The notes under the pieces are model-generated. The model saw only the letters and a program-made list of their open reading frames with translations, ran no database searches and was not told the origin of the DNA. The position numbers and the translations under genes were made by a program. 64,000 bases of DNA, taken from positions 806,001 through 870,000 of the forward strand of contig OY969793.1 in NCBI GenBank assembly GCA_963703145.1, in the 5' to 3' direction. This document shows, piece by piece, positions 8,681 to 17,018 of the stretch. The DNA comes from Bog-756 sp963703145. GTDB lineage: Bacteria > Actinomycetota > Acidimicrobiia > Acidimicrobiales > RAAP-2. The stretch's first letter is position 1. Each line of letters begins with the position of its first letter.

Positions 8681-9740
8681 ATGACGATGACCACTATCGC
8701 GCGCGGCATCACCGGAGGGGTCGACACGCACCTCGACACCCACGTGGCTGGCCGCCCTCGACGAACGAGGAGGCCTGCTCGGCGTCCAGAGCTTTGCCGC
8801 CACGGGCGCCGGTTACAAAGAGCTGCAGCTCTGGCTGGAGGGCTTCGGCACCGTCGAACTCGTCGGTATCGAAGGAACCGGCAGCTACGGGGCCGGGCTC
8901 ACCCGACACCTGTTGGGCCAAGAGGTCGCCGTCGTCGAAGTGGATCGACCGAACCGCCAACGCCGTCGTCGCACAGGCAAGTCCGATCCCGAAGACGCCG
9001 TGGCCGCCGCCCGGGCCGCCCAAGGAGGAGACGCCACCGGATCGGCCAAGACCAGGGACGGAAACGTCGAGGCCATGCGGGTATTGCGGGTGGCCCGCAG
9101 CTCGGCCAGGCGAAGCCGGACCCAGGCCATCAATCAGATGCGCAGTCTCATCTCGACCGCTCCCGAGGAGCTCCGGGCCGAGCTGCGGGATCTCTCCATC
9201 TACAAGGTGCTCACCGTCTCCAGCGCCTATCGCCACACCGGACGGACCGACGTTGCCGGAGTGACGAAGATCACCTTGCGCACGCTGGCCCGACGGGCCA
9301 TCTCCCTCGAAGAGGAGGTGAAGGAGATCGACCGGATGCTGAAGTCCCTTGTTGCTGAGACCGCCCCGGAACTCAGTGCCATCGACGGGGTGGGCACCGA
9401 TGTGGCCTCGGCCCTCTTGGTGGCTGCAGGGGACAACCCCGAGCGGCTGAAGAGCGAATCCACCTTCGCCAAGCTCTGTGGCGTGTCGCCCCTCGACGCC
9501 TCGAGCGGGAAGCACCAACGTCATCGACTCAACCGCGGAGGGGACCGTCAAGCCAATGCGGCACTGTGGCACATCGTCTTCACCCGAATGGTCTGTGACC
9601 CGAACACCCGGGTCTACATCGAGCGCCGGATGAAAGACGGGAGGACCAAGAAAGAAGCGATCCGCTGCCTCAAGCGCTACGTGGCAAGGGAGGTGTTCGC
9701 AGCACTCCCACGCTCAGAGTTCTCACTTGACAGTCCATAG
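8681..9740 (+). pseudogene. IS110-family DEDD transposase, one frameshift
   Basis: ATG 8681 follows AAAGGA and starts GGVDTHLDTHVA with the first catalytic Asp. The frame is lost at about 8746-8752. One frame over, the protein continues without a break as ALDERGGLLGVQSFAATG, VGIEGTGSYG (catalytic Glu), KSDPEDAVAAARA (two Asp), then a helical linker, and ends with the C-terminal Tnp_20 domain: IDGVGTDVASALLVAAG, and SSGKHQRHRLNRGG with the conserved Ser. The joined product of ~352 residues is full length. One extra base explains the break, and no slippery sequence suggests programmed frameshifting. An ATG at 8913 gives a 275-residue product that lacks the RuvC-like first half. Confidence 0.85.
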
Positions 9741-9833
9741 GAGCATCGTTCTGGGACAGCCTGCGAACTCGATCGACGCTGGGAGCTGAGCCAACTCGTC
9801 AAGTCGGCCACCTGTCGTGACGACATTCAGATC

Positions 9834-10682
9834 GTGTACTCCAGCCATCCTGACGGCCCAGTGCCCAATCAAGTACCCACGTGGCTGATCGTCGTCGGCG
9901 GGGTTGGCGTCCTCGCACTCATCTCAGCCCTGGTCGGATGGCGATATGTGCATTCAGTCTCAACCGAAAGGCGAAGCATCCTGCCTGAGGCCCAGGCCCC
10001 CAGCAACCTGACGGGTCCGTTGAAAGGAGCGGACCAGCTGATGGTGGCGAGTGGCGTGAATCTCCAGGCTGCGGACTTCCCAACCTGGTGGAAGACCAGG
10101 AGAACCGGCGGTTACCACTCGGTTGACAACACCGATCGCACGTCACGACTGTCGTCGTGTCTGGGGTCAAGCATCGGTGGAACAGGTGTCCTCACCGGCG
10201 AGGCCTCCAGCGAGACGGCACCGCGGGTCTACTCATCTGATTCGTTCTCAACGTCCTTCCTGGCGGGTGCCCCGAGGTATTCCTATGAGTCCTACGTGGT
10301 GACCGTGCGATCTGCCTCTGTGGAGCGATCGGATCTGGCTCGCTATTCGAGCCGCGCTCTGGGACCGTGCATGACCCAGTGGGCGGTAGTCCACCCTTCC
10401 GCCTACCCACAGACTCCGACCTACACGCCATTCCAGGTCAAAAGGATCGCCGGGGTGCAGGCCATCGGGTTCCACGTCCGCTTCCAGATCGGCGGAAGTG
10501 GGAGTGAGACCTTCCAGTTGTCTGATGAGCTAATCATTCTTGGGAGCGGTCGGATTGAGGCATCATTGACCGCTTCCTGTGCGGTTCTTCTCGGCACGGC
10601 GGAGCCCGGTTGCCCTTCACCCAGTGCCGAAAGTTCGACCACGAGGGCCCTCATGGTTCGAGCGGCCTCTGCCGCTTCGTAA
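9834..10682 (+). CDS. Membrane-anchored extracytoplasmic protein of unknown function
   Basis: 282 residues from GTG 9834. About 16 polar residues precede one strong membrane segment (TWLIVVGGVGVLALISALVGW), and the remaining ~240 residues are Ser/Thr/Gly-rich with two cysteines near the centre (SCLGSSIGG, LGPCMTQW). This resembles small actinobacterial secreted or anchored proteins. No domain was recognised. It follows the transposase by 94 nt and may be a separate acquisition. Confidence 0.6.
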   Translation: MYSSHPDGPVPNQVPTWLIVVGGVGVLALISALVGWRYVHSVSTERRSILPEAQAPSNLTGPLKGADQLMVASGVNLQAADFPTWWKTRRTGGYHSVDNTDRTSRLSSCLGSSIGGTGVLTGEASSETAPRVYSSDSFSTSFLAGAPRYSYESYVVTVRSASVERSDLARYSSRALGPCMTQWAVVHPSAYPQTPTYTPFQVKRIAGVQAIGFHVRFQIGGSGSETFQLSDELIILGSGRIEASLTASCAVLLGTAEPGCPSPSAESSTTRALMVRAASAAS

Positions 10683-10780
10683 GGGGTTGATGCAGTCGAC
10701 TCAGCGAGGCCTCACTCGGACCGATGTGCGGTTGTCGGCCATGGCCAACTCCCGATTCAAGCGACCAGTGGCACTGCCAC

Positions 10781-10848
10781 CGATGTGCCGTTCATGGACG
10801 GTTGGCCCCTCTCAAGCGGGCCCCGTCGATAACCGCCACCGACCCGGC
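10781..10848 (+). repeat. 68-bp interspersed repeat, copy A
   Basis: Begins CGATGTGCCGTTCATGG and ends CCACCGACCCGGC. It contains potential stems CCGT/ACGG and GGCCC/GGGCC. It abuts the left inverted repeat of the tyrosine recombinase pair with only 3 nt between them. Confidence 0.8.
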
Positions 10849-10851
10849 GTT

Positions 10852-10864
10852 ATACATGTAATCC
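10852..10864 (+). repeat. Left imperfect inverted repeat of the recombinase pair
   Basis: ATACATGTAATCC matches the reverse complement of 13241-13253 at 11 of 13 positions. It lies 4 nt outside the stop of the downstream recombinase gene. Confidence 0.45.
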
Positions 10865-10867
10865 GTG

Positions 10868-12154
10868 TCAAGCCAACTCCTCGGTCGCTCGGTTGACGAG
10901 GCTCTCGTAGAGCATCTCCCGGTCGGCCTGTCCGTGCTCCCGGGCGTGGTTCCGCTGACGGAGCAGCACTGGCACGAACTCCGGTCCGGTCTGGAAGAAG
11001 GCGCAGCGTTCGCAGGCTGACTCGATGCGACAGTCGAGCTCGGCCGGGCGGGTGCACAAGCCGTTGCCGAGCATGCGGTCGTACTCGGTTCGGAGTCGCT
11101 TCATCGCCGAGGTCTCGCTCTCGGCCGGAGCTCCCGTCGAGGTCCCCGTTGTCGCATAGAGCGCGTCGACCTGCTCCATGACCGAGGCGTACTCGTCCGC
11201 CACCACCCGGTTAGCGATGCGGGCATAGACGAGGGTCATGTCCATCGAACGGTGGCCGAGGAACTCAGCGATGGTCTCCAGCCGCATGCCCCGGTTGATG
11301 GCCTGGGTGGCCAAGGTGTGACGGAGCTGGTGGGGATGGGCGTGGCCGATGCCCGCTCGTCTGGCCGTGGTGGCCACGATCCGGTGGACGGTCCGTCGGT
11401 CGAGCGGCTTGTGCTCGTCGGCCATCAGGCGCTGTTGGGCCCGGATGTGGACGTGGTTGCGCGTCGTCCACTCCTCCAGCAGCGGGACCAGCTCAGGATG
11501 GAGCGGGATGATCCGGTCGTTGCGCAGCTTTCCGACCGGGATGCGCAGCCAATGAGCCTCGTCACGCACGATGACGGCATCGGCGGCCAGTTCGCAGAGC
11601 TCGGTCGCCCGCATGCCGGTCCGGGAGAGGAGCTCGACCACCAACCGGTAGCGGGGCAACCGGTGGGCCTTGGCTGTCGCCAACAGCTTGGCGGCGTCCT
11701 CGTCGGAGAGGAACTTGGGCAGCGGCTCGGGCCGGGGCGGGATGTCCCCGTGCAGGATGGGATTGCGGTGGTGGGCCTCGGGCCAGTCCCACTCGATGAG
11801 GCGCTCGAAGAAGATCCGGATCATCCGCAAACGCTGGCGTTGGGTGTTCTTGGCCAGCGTCGGTCCTTTGCAGCCGGGTTGGGTGGCGAGGAACACCTTG
11901 TAGTTCTCGACATGGGTGCGGGTGATGTCGGACACCGCCACCACCTCGGTCTCGGCCACCAACCACCGGGCCAGCTGGCGCAGGGTGGAGTCGGCCACAT
12001 CCACGCTGCGTGGAGCGAGGAAGGTGGTGAGCTGGACCAGGTAGCGCCGCATGGTGGCGGCCAGCTGAGGTGCCTGTGTCGACAACACGGCCCACTCCCG
12101 GTGGGACTCGTCCTTCGGGATCCAGGGCTCGGGCAGCGCTTCGGTGATGCTCAC
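10868..12154 (-). CDS. Tyrosine recombinase, second gene of a pair, with C-terminal Cys-rich domain
   Basis: 428 residues from GTG 12154. An N-terminal SAM-like core-binding domain (~residues 30-140: LRQLARWLVAETE, KNTQRQRLRMIRIFFERL) precedes a catalytic domain with Arg in SRTGMRATELCEL, Lys in PVGKLRNDRIIPL, HQLRH, LGHRS and the nucleophile Tyr in MTLVYARIANRV. All catalytic positions are kept. After the catalytic domain comes a ~90-residue extension with four cysteines (LCTRPAELDCRIESACERC), a likely metal-binding module seen in TnpB-like recombinases of transposon pairs. It overlaps the upstream recombinase by 4 nt and was probably co-translated. Confidence 0.88.
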   Translation of the reverse strand: MSITEALPEPWIPKDESHREWAVLSTQAPQLAATMRRYLVQLTTFLAPRSVDVADSTLRQLARWLVAETEVVAVSDITRTHVENYKVFLATQPGCKGPTLAKNTQRQRLRMIRIFFERLIEWDWPEAHHRNPILHGDIPPRPEPLPKFLSDEDAAKLLATAKAHRLPRYRLVVELLSRTGMRATELCELAADAVIVRDEAHWLRIPVGKLRNDRIIPLHPELVPLLEEWTTRNHVHIRAQQRLMADEHKPLDRRTVHRIVATTARRAGIGHAHPHQLRHTLATQAINRGMRLETIAEFLGHRSMDMTLVYARIANRVVADEYASVMEQVDALYATTGTSTGAPAESETSAMKRLRTEYDRMLGNGLCTRPAELDCRIESACERCAFFQTGPEFVPVLLRQRNHAREHGQADREMLYESLVNRATEELA

Positions 12155-13194
12155 TGGGCCACCCCCGCCATGGCCAGCAGCTCGGCTGCATGGCTGTCGA
12201 CGGCCGCCATCGCCTGGTGGTATTCGTGAGCCAGCCAGTCGTTGGTCAGATGCAGGTAGATCCGGGTGGACTCGATGGAGACGTGCCCGGCCTGGGCCTG
12301 GACAGCCTCCAAGGCCATGCCCGCCTCCCGCAACCGGGTGAGGCAGGTGTGGCGGAGCTGATGACAGGTGGCCCGCTCGAGCCCGGCCCGCTGGCGGGCA
12401 CTCAAGAAAATGGTCTCCACTCCTTGGGCACTCAGTCCCTGACCCCGGCTCGGACCCTTGAGGGTCACGAAGACCTGGTCCGTCGAGGCATCCTTCGGCC
12501 GTTCGTTGACCAGGTAGTCACCCAGCTCGGCGAAGAAGGCGTTCGAGATGGGCACCACCCGCTGGTAGCCGCCCTTGCCCTCGGCGACGAACACCGACCG
12601 TTCGGCGACCTGGATGTCCGACAGCCGCAGTCCGAGTACTTCGCAGCGACGCAGGCCGCCCAGCACCATGGCGAAGACCATGGCCCGGTCCCGATGCGTG
12701 CGCATCGCACCCACCAACGCGTCGACCTCGCCGGGCGACAGGATCTTTGGCAGCGTGCGAGGCACCCGCACCAGTGGCACCGTCCGGACCCGACCACCGC
12801 GCCGGCGGGTGGAGAGCCCCTTCGGCACCGGGTTCGTCTCGACCGTGGTGTCGCCTCGGGCCACCAGATACGCGTAGAAGCCGGACACCGACGACAGCCG
12901 GCGGGCAATGGTGCGGGCGGACAGCCCCGACTCGCCGTCGGACAGCCGCACCACGGTGCGGTCACCTCGCTGATCGGCCAGGAACTCGAAGACATCGGCG
13001 GGGACGACAGCGACCGGGTCCTTGTCGACGACCGTGAAGAACGTCTTCAGGTCGAAGGCGACCGCCCGCAGGGTGTTCGGCCGAGAGCGTCCGGCCACGA
13101 ACTCGAGATAGGAGTCGACCAGCGGATCACCCAGTCTGAAGCGGGTTTCTCCAGACGGAGAGGACGTGCGGACCAGGTCAGGGAATGAGCTCAT
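12151..13194 (-). CDS. Tyrosine recombinase, first gene of a pair
   Basis: About 347 residues from ATG 13194, which has GGGAG upstream; a GTG at 13227 would add 11 residues. The core-binding domain covers ~residues 20-125. The catalytic domain carries Arg in LGGLRRCEVLGLRL, Lys in GKGGYQRVVPI, HQLRHTCLTRL, AGHVS and Tyr in STRIYLHL, so it should be active. The protein resembles TnpA/XerD-like recombinases. The stop overlaps the GTG of the following recombinase (GTGA), which points to the two proteins acting together on the same element. Confidence 0.88.
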   Translation of the reverse strand: MSSFPDLVRTSSPSGETRFRLGDPLVDSYLEFVAGRSRPNTLRAVAFDLKTFFTVVDKDPVAVVPADVFEFLADQRGDRTVVRLSDGESGLSARTIARRLSSVSGFYAYLVARGDTTVETNPVPKGLSTRRRGGRVRTVPLVRVPRTLPKILSPGEVDALVGAMRTHRDRAMVFAMVLGGLRRCEVLGLRLSDIQVAERSVFVAEGKGGYQRVVPISNAFFAELGDYLVNERPKDASTDQVFVTLKGPSRGQGLSAQGVETIFLSARQRAGLERATCHQLRHTCLTRLREAGMALEAVQAQAGHVSIESTRIYLHLTNDWLAHEYHQAMAAVDSHAAELLAMAGVAQ

Positions 13195-13240
13195 CCAGGC
13201 ATGCTCCCAGTGCTGAACGAAATGCACTGAGATGCCATGA

Positions 13241-13253
13241 GGATCACATGTGT
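13241..13253 (-). repeat. Right imperfect inverted repeat of the recombinase pair
   Basis: GGATCACATGTGT, inverted relative to 10852-10864 with 2 mismatches. It lies about 47 nt upstream of the first recombinase start. Confidence 0.45.
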
Positions 13254-13331
13254 ATTAAGCGATAGGAGGCACTCTGCTCGGCATTTGCTCCCCGTGTTAT
13301 TGGGACACTCCAGGGCTGTTGGCTTGATCGC

Positions 13332-14900
13332 CTACTTCTTGGGGGCCAAAAGCGGGAAGAACATGGAAAGTGCGCTCCGTAGCACTGTCAGAATCTGCTC
13401 CGGCGGTATGTCGGCCTTGGGGTCGTCAGGAACCCCTTCGAGCTTGATCTTGTTCAACTCTGCGTAGCCTCGAAGTCCATCCAGTAGGTCCTTGCCCAAA
13501 GGAGCGACAACTTCTCCAAGTGCCAGGGCATCCAACGTGAACTTGGGCACCGGACGTGCTTCGGGGACCGGCCATGTCTTCGGGTCTCGGGGAGTATCGA
13601 GCGTGAAGGCGTGGGAGAAAGTCCGAGCAGCTGCGTCCCGTGCGGTGAACGGCTCTCCGAGTTTCCACTGCTCTCGAAGGGTGGCGATGAGTGATGTGTG
13701 TCGGTGCTCCTCGTTGAACACATCACCCTCTGCCACCCACGGGGAGATGATTACGGCCGGAACCCGATAACCCGAACGGTCGAATGTGAAGCCACTCTCC
13801 CCAGCGGGTCCCTTGGGATCGGGAGGCGGAACCGGTCCAGGTGGAACATGGTCGTAGGTACCGCCCGGCTCATCCCAGCCGACGAGCAGGGTTGTATTCC
13901 AGACGTTGGAACCTGTCGAGGACTGCATTCCCCGATAGGCGTCGTAGATGCGGGCAAGGAACGCCTCGCCACCCAGGATCGATGACGGTGGGTCCAGGCT
14001 TGGGATCTCCATGCCATGCCCCAGTGCCCGTCCAGCAGCGGGGTGGTAGTCGTTGTGCCCGATGATCAAACAGGGCTCGATGAATGAGAAGTCGGCCAAG
14101 TCGCCGTTGGCGGCGTCGGTCTCGAATTGGGCGAATGGGACGAAGTGGGTGCCGAGGCGGTCCTTTAGCCGTTGGTAGTGGATGACGGCGGTGGCCGAGA
14201 ACTGCATCGGTTCGGCCACGTAAACCTTCCAAGTCTTACCGTGTTCCTCCAGGCGATTGAAGATGGTCTCGGCATCGTTGTTGGTCAACCACTTCTTGGC
14301 CGGACTGTTCACGGTCAGTCCAGACGAGGTGGCGGCTGTCCAAAAGGAACGATTCATAAAGGTCTGGGAGGGGACCTCGCAGAACCAGTGGTCGAACACT
14401 CCGAACGCCCGGGCGAGTCCGTTGAGAACGGGCACCTGTTCCGGAGTGAACCCGGTCATGATGTGCGAATACTCCTCGTAGGTGGGTTGACGACCCATCT
14501 CGGCGGTGAAGGTGCTGATGTAGTCGGTCACGAAACCGTCCATCGTCGGCGTCCGACCCGGCTCCGGTGCATTCCATGGAGCTGATATGTCGTCCCCCAG
14601 CTTGAACCGATTCTCTTCGCTCAGAATGTTGTAGAGCTGGGTGTTGGTGTGGGGATACTCCTCACCCGAATCGGGGTTGGGACTGTCCATGTCGGTGGCC
14701 ACGGTGTAGGGGACGACCTTGCGCTTCGCACCGTCTTCGGCCCACTCGGGAATCGGGTTCGAAAGGTCCTTTCCGATCACGCCCTCGAAGGTCTTGCCGT
14801 CCTCCGGCCCGTAGAGGTGGCCGAGCACATTGTCGAGGGAGCGGTTCTCGAAGAGGACCACGACGATGTGGTCCATGGCATGGGTTCGGTCTGTTGGCAT
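13332..14900 (-). CDS. Phosphoesterase family protein (non-specific phospholipase C / acid phosphatase type)
   Basis: 522 residues of the alkaline-phosphatase-like phosphoesterase family (PF04185). Typical segments are MDHIVVVLFENRSLDNVLG near the N-terminus, FDHWFCEVPSQTFMNRSF with the catalytic Thr, IGHNDYHP, GWDEPGGTYDHVPPG and the late EEHRHTSLIATL metal site. The family hydrolyses phospholipid head groups or other phosphate esters. Most members are exported, but no signal peptide is visible here, so this one may be cytoplasmic or use another route. It is a single gene next to the recombinase pair and carries its own ~280-nt upstream region. Confidence 0.85.
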   Translation of the reverse strand: MPTDRTHAMDHIVVVLFENRSLDNVLGHLYGPEDGKTFEGVIGKDLSNPIPEWAEDGAKRKVVPYTVATDMDSPNPDSGEEYPHTNTQLYNILSEENRFKLGDDISAPWNAPEPGRTPTMDGFVTDYISTFTAEMGRQPTYEEYSHIMTGFTPEQVPVLNGLARAFGVFDHWFCEVPSQTFMNRSFWTAATSSGLTVNSPAKKWLTNNDAETIFNRLEEHGKTWKVYVAEPMQFSATAVIHYQRLKDRLGTHFVPFAQFETDAANGDLADFSFIEPCLIIGHNDYHPAAGRALGHGMEIPSLDPPSSILGGEAFLARIYDAYRGMQSSTGSNVWNTTLLVGWDEPGGTYDHVPPGPVPPPDPKGPAGESGFTFDRSGYRVPAVIISPWVAEGDVFNEEHRHTSLIATLREQWKLGEPFTARDAAARTFSHAFTLDTPRDPKTWPVPEARPVPKFTLDALALGEVVAPLGKDLLDGLRGYAELNKIKLEGVPDDPKADIPPEQILTVLRSALSMFFPLLAPKK

Positions 14901-15046
14901 GAGGGCGTCCTCCCGGAGAGATTCGTTGGCGCATCTTCGCAGCTTGGCGGCTCCGAATAATCACCCAACTGGGGTGAGGCTGAGGTAGCGGCCTGATCAG
15001 CAATAACGTCCCAGTTGACCAATTGCAATCGGGTGAGGAGCGCCCT

Positions 15047-15114
15047 CGATGTGCCGTTCATAGACGGTTGGCCCCCCTCAAGCGGGCCCCGTCGATAAAC
15101 GCCACCGACCCGGC
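15047..15114 (+). repeat. 68-bp interspersed repeat, copy B
   Basis: Same length as copy A with three substitutions. It ends 66 nt before the start of the small membrane protein gene at 15181. Confidence 0.8.
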
Positions 15115-15180
15115 CGGGGACACTCTCGTCAAGCAGGCTTAGACAAGTCAGTCCCCCGATGCCGGGCACAATTCTCCGAC

Positions 15181-15471
15181 ATGGATCACAATGGCACCAT
15201 GCTGATTCGAGCAGTGAGTCTGAGGCGGGCTGTGGTGTCGCCGGCTTTTGGGGGACTCGTGACGAAGGTGGCGCTCCTGTTGTGGATAGGCCACGAATCT
15301 GACTGGTCACCCGGATTGTCTTTGCTGTTGGTCGTGACGATGGTGGTCGGCTTCGTGACAATGGTGCTCAGTGGTTTCGATTTCGTGCGGTCCCATGGAG
15401 ACTGGGTTCCACTGGCCACCCTCATTGTTGGCCTGCTCACGTTTGTTCCGCTGCTTGGGTTTGCCTCATAG
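15181..15471 (+). CDS. Small membrane protein
   Basis: 96 residues with three hydrophobic segments (FGGLVTKVALLLWIGH, SLLLVVTMVVGFVTMVLSGF, LATLIVGLLTFVPLLGFA). The charged residues HESDW and DFVRSHGDW lie in the loops between them. No family was recognised. Either the ATG at 15181 or the one six codons later could start it. It is preceded by repeat copy B and followed by a partial copy of the same repeat, an arrangement shared by other small genes in this region. Confidence 0.55.
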   Translation: MDHNGTMLIRAVSLRRAVVSPAFGGLVTKVALLLWIGHESDWSPGLSLLLVVTMVVGFVTMVLSGFDFVRSHGDWVPLATLIVGLLTFVPLLGFAS

Positions 15472-15490
15472 GTCCTGATCGACCACGGGT

Positions 15491-15511
15491 GATAACCGCC
15501 GACCAACCGGC
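15491..15511 (+). repeat. Partial copy of the 68-bp repeat (3' end only)
   Basis: GATAACCGCC followed by a variant of the ACCGACCCGGC end (one insertion, one change). It lies between two genes on the + strand. Confidence 0.45.
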
Positions 15512-15578
15512 GATAGGTGATAGGCCACGACATCCTTCGACTGTTGTCGGTGCTGGCACAATCTGCCAATCTCGGGGA

Positions 15579-15959
15579 GTGGCAATTCTGCAAGGCCGGG
15601 TGACGAGTGGCATTGGTGATCTGACCCGGTGGATGATCAAGTACGCCGACTTGTACGAGCAGTGCACTGGGGTTCGGCTCTATCCGGGAAGCCTAAACGT
15701 GGTCCTTGATGAGGAGTACCGGCTTCCTGCGAATCCGCACTTACGGCTGCCACCCACCCTCCTGGGTGGCCGAGTAGGCACGAACATTGTCCCCTGTCGC
15801 TTCATGGGAATCCCTGCCTTCATCCTTCGGACCGACCAGAACGAGGCCGGAACCGGTCACCATGATCAAAAGGTCGTGGAGATCGGAGCTGCAGTGCGCC
15901 TTCGGGACACTTTTGATCTGGCCGACGGCGAGGTGGTCACTATCGAGATCGACGACTAG
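15579..15959 (+). CDS. DUF120 protein, homologue of archaeal CTP-dependent riboflavin kinase
   Basis: 126 residues from GTG 15579. An in-frame GTG at 15489 would add 30 residues coded partly by the repeat, so it is not favoured. LQGRVTSGIGDLTRWM, YPGSLNVVLDEEYRLP and KVVEIGAAVRLRDTFDLADGEVVTIEI match the cradle-loop-barrel RibK family, which phosphorylates riboflavin to FMN with CTP in archaea. The glycine loop and the PGxLNV motif that bind nucleotide and riboflavin are present. The usual HY/PxxxLEI segment reads HHDQKVVEI. Bacteria normally use RibF, so this may be a transferred gene or a protein with another role. Confidence 0.75.
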   Translation: MAILQGRVTSGIGDLTRWMIKYADLYEQCTGVRLYPGSLNVVLDEEYRLPANPHLRLPPTLLGGRVGTNIVPCRFMGIPAFILRTDQNEAGTGHHDQKVVEIGAAVRLRDTFDLADGEVVTIEIDD

Positions 15960-16039
15960 GACTGTCCTGCCCATCCGGGGTACGAGGGCATGCTGGCTTC
16001 CCCGATCTGCGGGAGCCTGGCGATCCAGTCTGCGTGCGT

Positions 16040-16783
16040 CTAAGCGGCTGGGAGACGCCAAACGCTGACGTGAAAGCTGCTCTCGCCAGTGAACGGCGAG
16101 CGGTCCCACCACGCCCATCGATGTTCCAGCGTCATGCCGGCGATCCGAGCCATGAGGTCCAACTCTGAGGGCCAGACATATCGAAACGATGCCGTGAACT
16201 CGCTGAAGGTGCCATCAGGGAGTCGGTTGAAGTGTCGAGAACGGGAGATTTGCTTATGGGTGCGGTCGATGTAGTCGTCGATGCCGATGTAGTCATCCGT
16301 CAACGTGAATGGGACTCCAATATTGCCGGGTGGCAACTGACGAAGGGCGGGCACGTAGGTCTCGACTACGAAGCGGCCTCCGGGGCGAAGATGTCGGGCA
16401 GCGTTTTCGAAGCAGGCAACCTGTTCGTCCTGCGATGTCAGGTTCGTGATCGTGTTGAAGACCAGATATACGAGGGAGAAGTCGCCCTCCACGAACGCCC
16501 CGGCCATGTCGCCCTCGACTGCCTTGATACCGGTCGCTCCGGGCTTCGATCGCAGCACGTCGAGCATGTCGGCGGACAACTCGATCCCGGTCACCGGAAC
16601 GCCCCGGGCCGCTAAGGGGACTGCAACCCTGCCGGTGCCAATTGCGAACTCCAGCGCCGCTCCACCGTCGGCCAACTCGACCAGGCAGTCGGCGGTTGCT
16701 TGGAGGACACCGTCGTCCCACATCACCGTCCCAGGTTGGTCATAGTTTCTGGCGATCTCGCCGACGAATCGATTTTCGGGCAC
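16040..16783 (-). CDS. Class I SAM-dependent methyltransferase
   Basis: 247 residues. Motif I is ALEFAIGTGRVAVPLA, followed by the acidic residue of VTGIELSADML, VEGDMAGAF, and the post-motif LRPGGRFVVETYVP. The C-terminal strands (EFTASFRYVWPSELDLM, FTGESSFHVSVWRL) complete a Rossmann-like methyltransferase. It resembles small-molecule methyltransferases, and the acceptor cannot be inferred. The neighbours are unrelated genes, and repeat copy D lies just upstream of its start. Confidence 0.85.
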   Translation of the reverse strand: MPENRFVGEIARNYDQPGTVMWDDGVLQATADCLVELADGGAALEFAIGTGRVAVPLAARGVPVTGIELSADMLDVLRSKPGATGIKAVEGDMAGAFVEGDFSLVYLVFNTITNLTSQDEQVACFENAARHLRPGGRFVVETYVPALRQLPPGNIGVPFTLTDDYIGIDDYIDRTHKQISRSRHFNRLPDGTFSEFTASFRYVWPSELDLMARIAGMTLEHRWAWWDRSPFTGESSFHVSVWRLPAA

Positions 16784-16835
16784 ACTCCAGCTTGGTACCG
16801 CCGGAATCAGCTTGCAACGTAACCGTCTCTATCCC

Positions 16836-16904
16836 GCATGTGCCGTTCAAGGGCGGACAGCCAACGGCAAGCAGATCCCCGTCACTAACCGCCGCCGAGC
16901 CGGC
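16836..16904 (+). repeat. 68-bp interspersed repeat, copy D (diverged)
   Basis: Keeps CATGTGCCGTTCA at the left, CCCCGTC in the middle and TAACCGCC plus GAGCCGGC at the right, but the centre has changed. It lies between the methyltransferase start and the secreted protein gene at 17019. Confidence 0.55.
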
Positions 16905-17018
16905 AGCGATATGGGATGCCCCTGGATTCCTGATCGCAATCGGCGACAGGTGCAGCGCTGCCGTTCATGCGCGAGAATCGCGACAGAGGTGGAGGGGTGC
17001 GGTGTAAAGGAGTGGCGA

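Larger units (their letters stand above)
8426..9744 (+). mobile_element. IS110-family insertion sequence (ends not defined)
   Basis: Comprises the structured upstream region and a DEDD-type transposase gene. IS110 elements lack terminal inverted repeats, so the ends cannot be read directly. A 9-bp direct repeat CATAGGAGC occurs at 8596-8604 and at 9736-9744, the second overlapping the transposase stop. It could reflect recombination-related ends or chance. The coordinates here are only the span that can be supported. Confidence 0.6.
10852..13253 (-). mobile_element. Element made of two overlapping tyrosine recombinase genes
   Basis: Two integrase genes overlapping by 4 nt fill the span, bounded by a 13-bp imperfect inverted repeat (11/13) centred on ACATGT. 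Sets of adjacent tyrosine recombinases are known from Tn554-like elements and from recombinase-in-trio elements. Here only two genes are present and no third recombinase remnant was found. No cargo lies between the repeats. Confidence 0.5.

Noticed and set aside
8378..8803. Minus-strand frames across the IS110 left region
   Set aside because: They run through the strong stem-loops and into the transposase start; likely non-coding.
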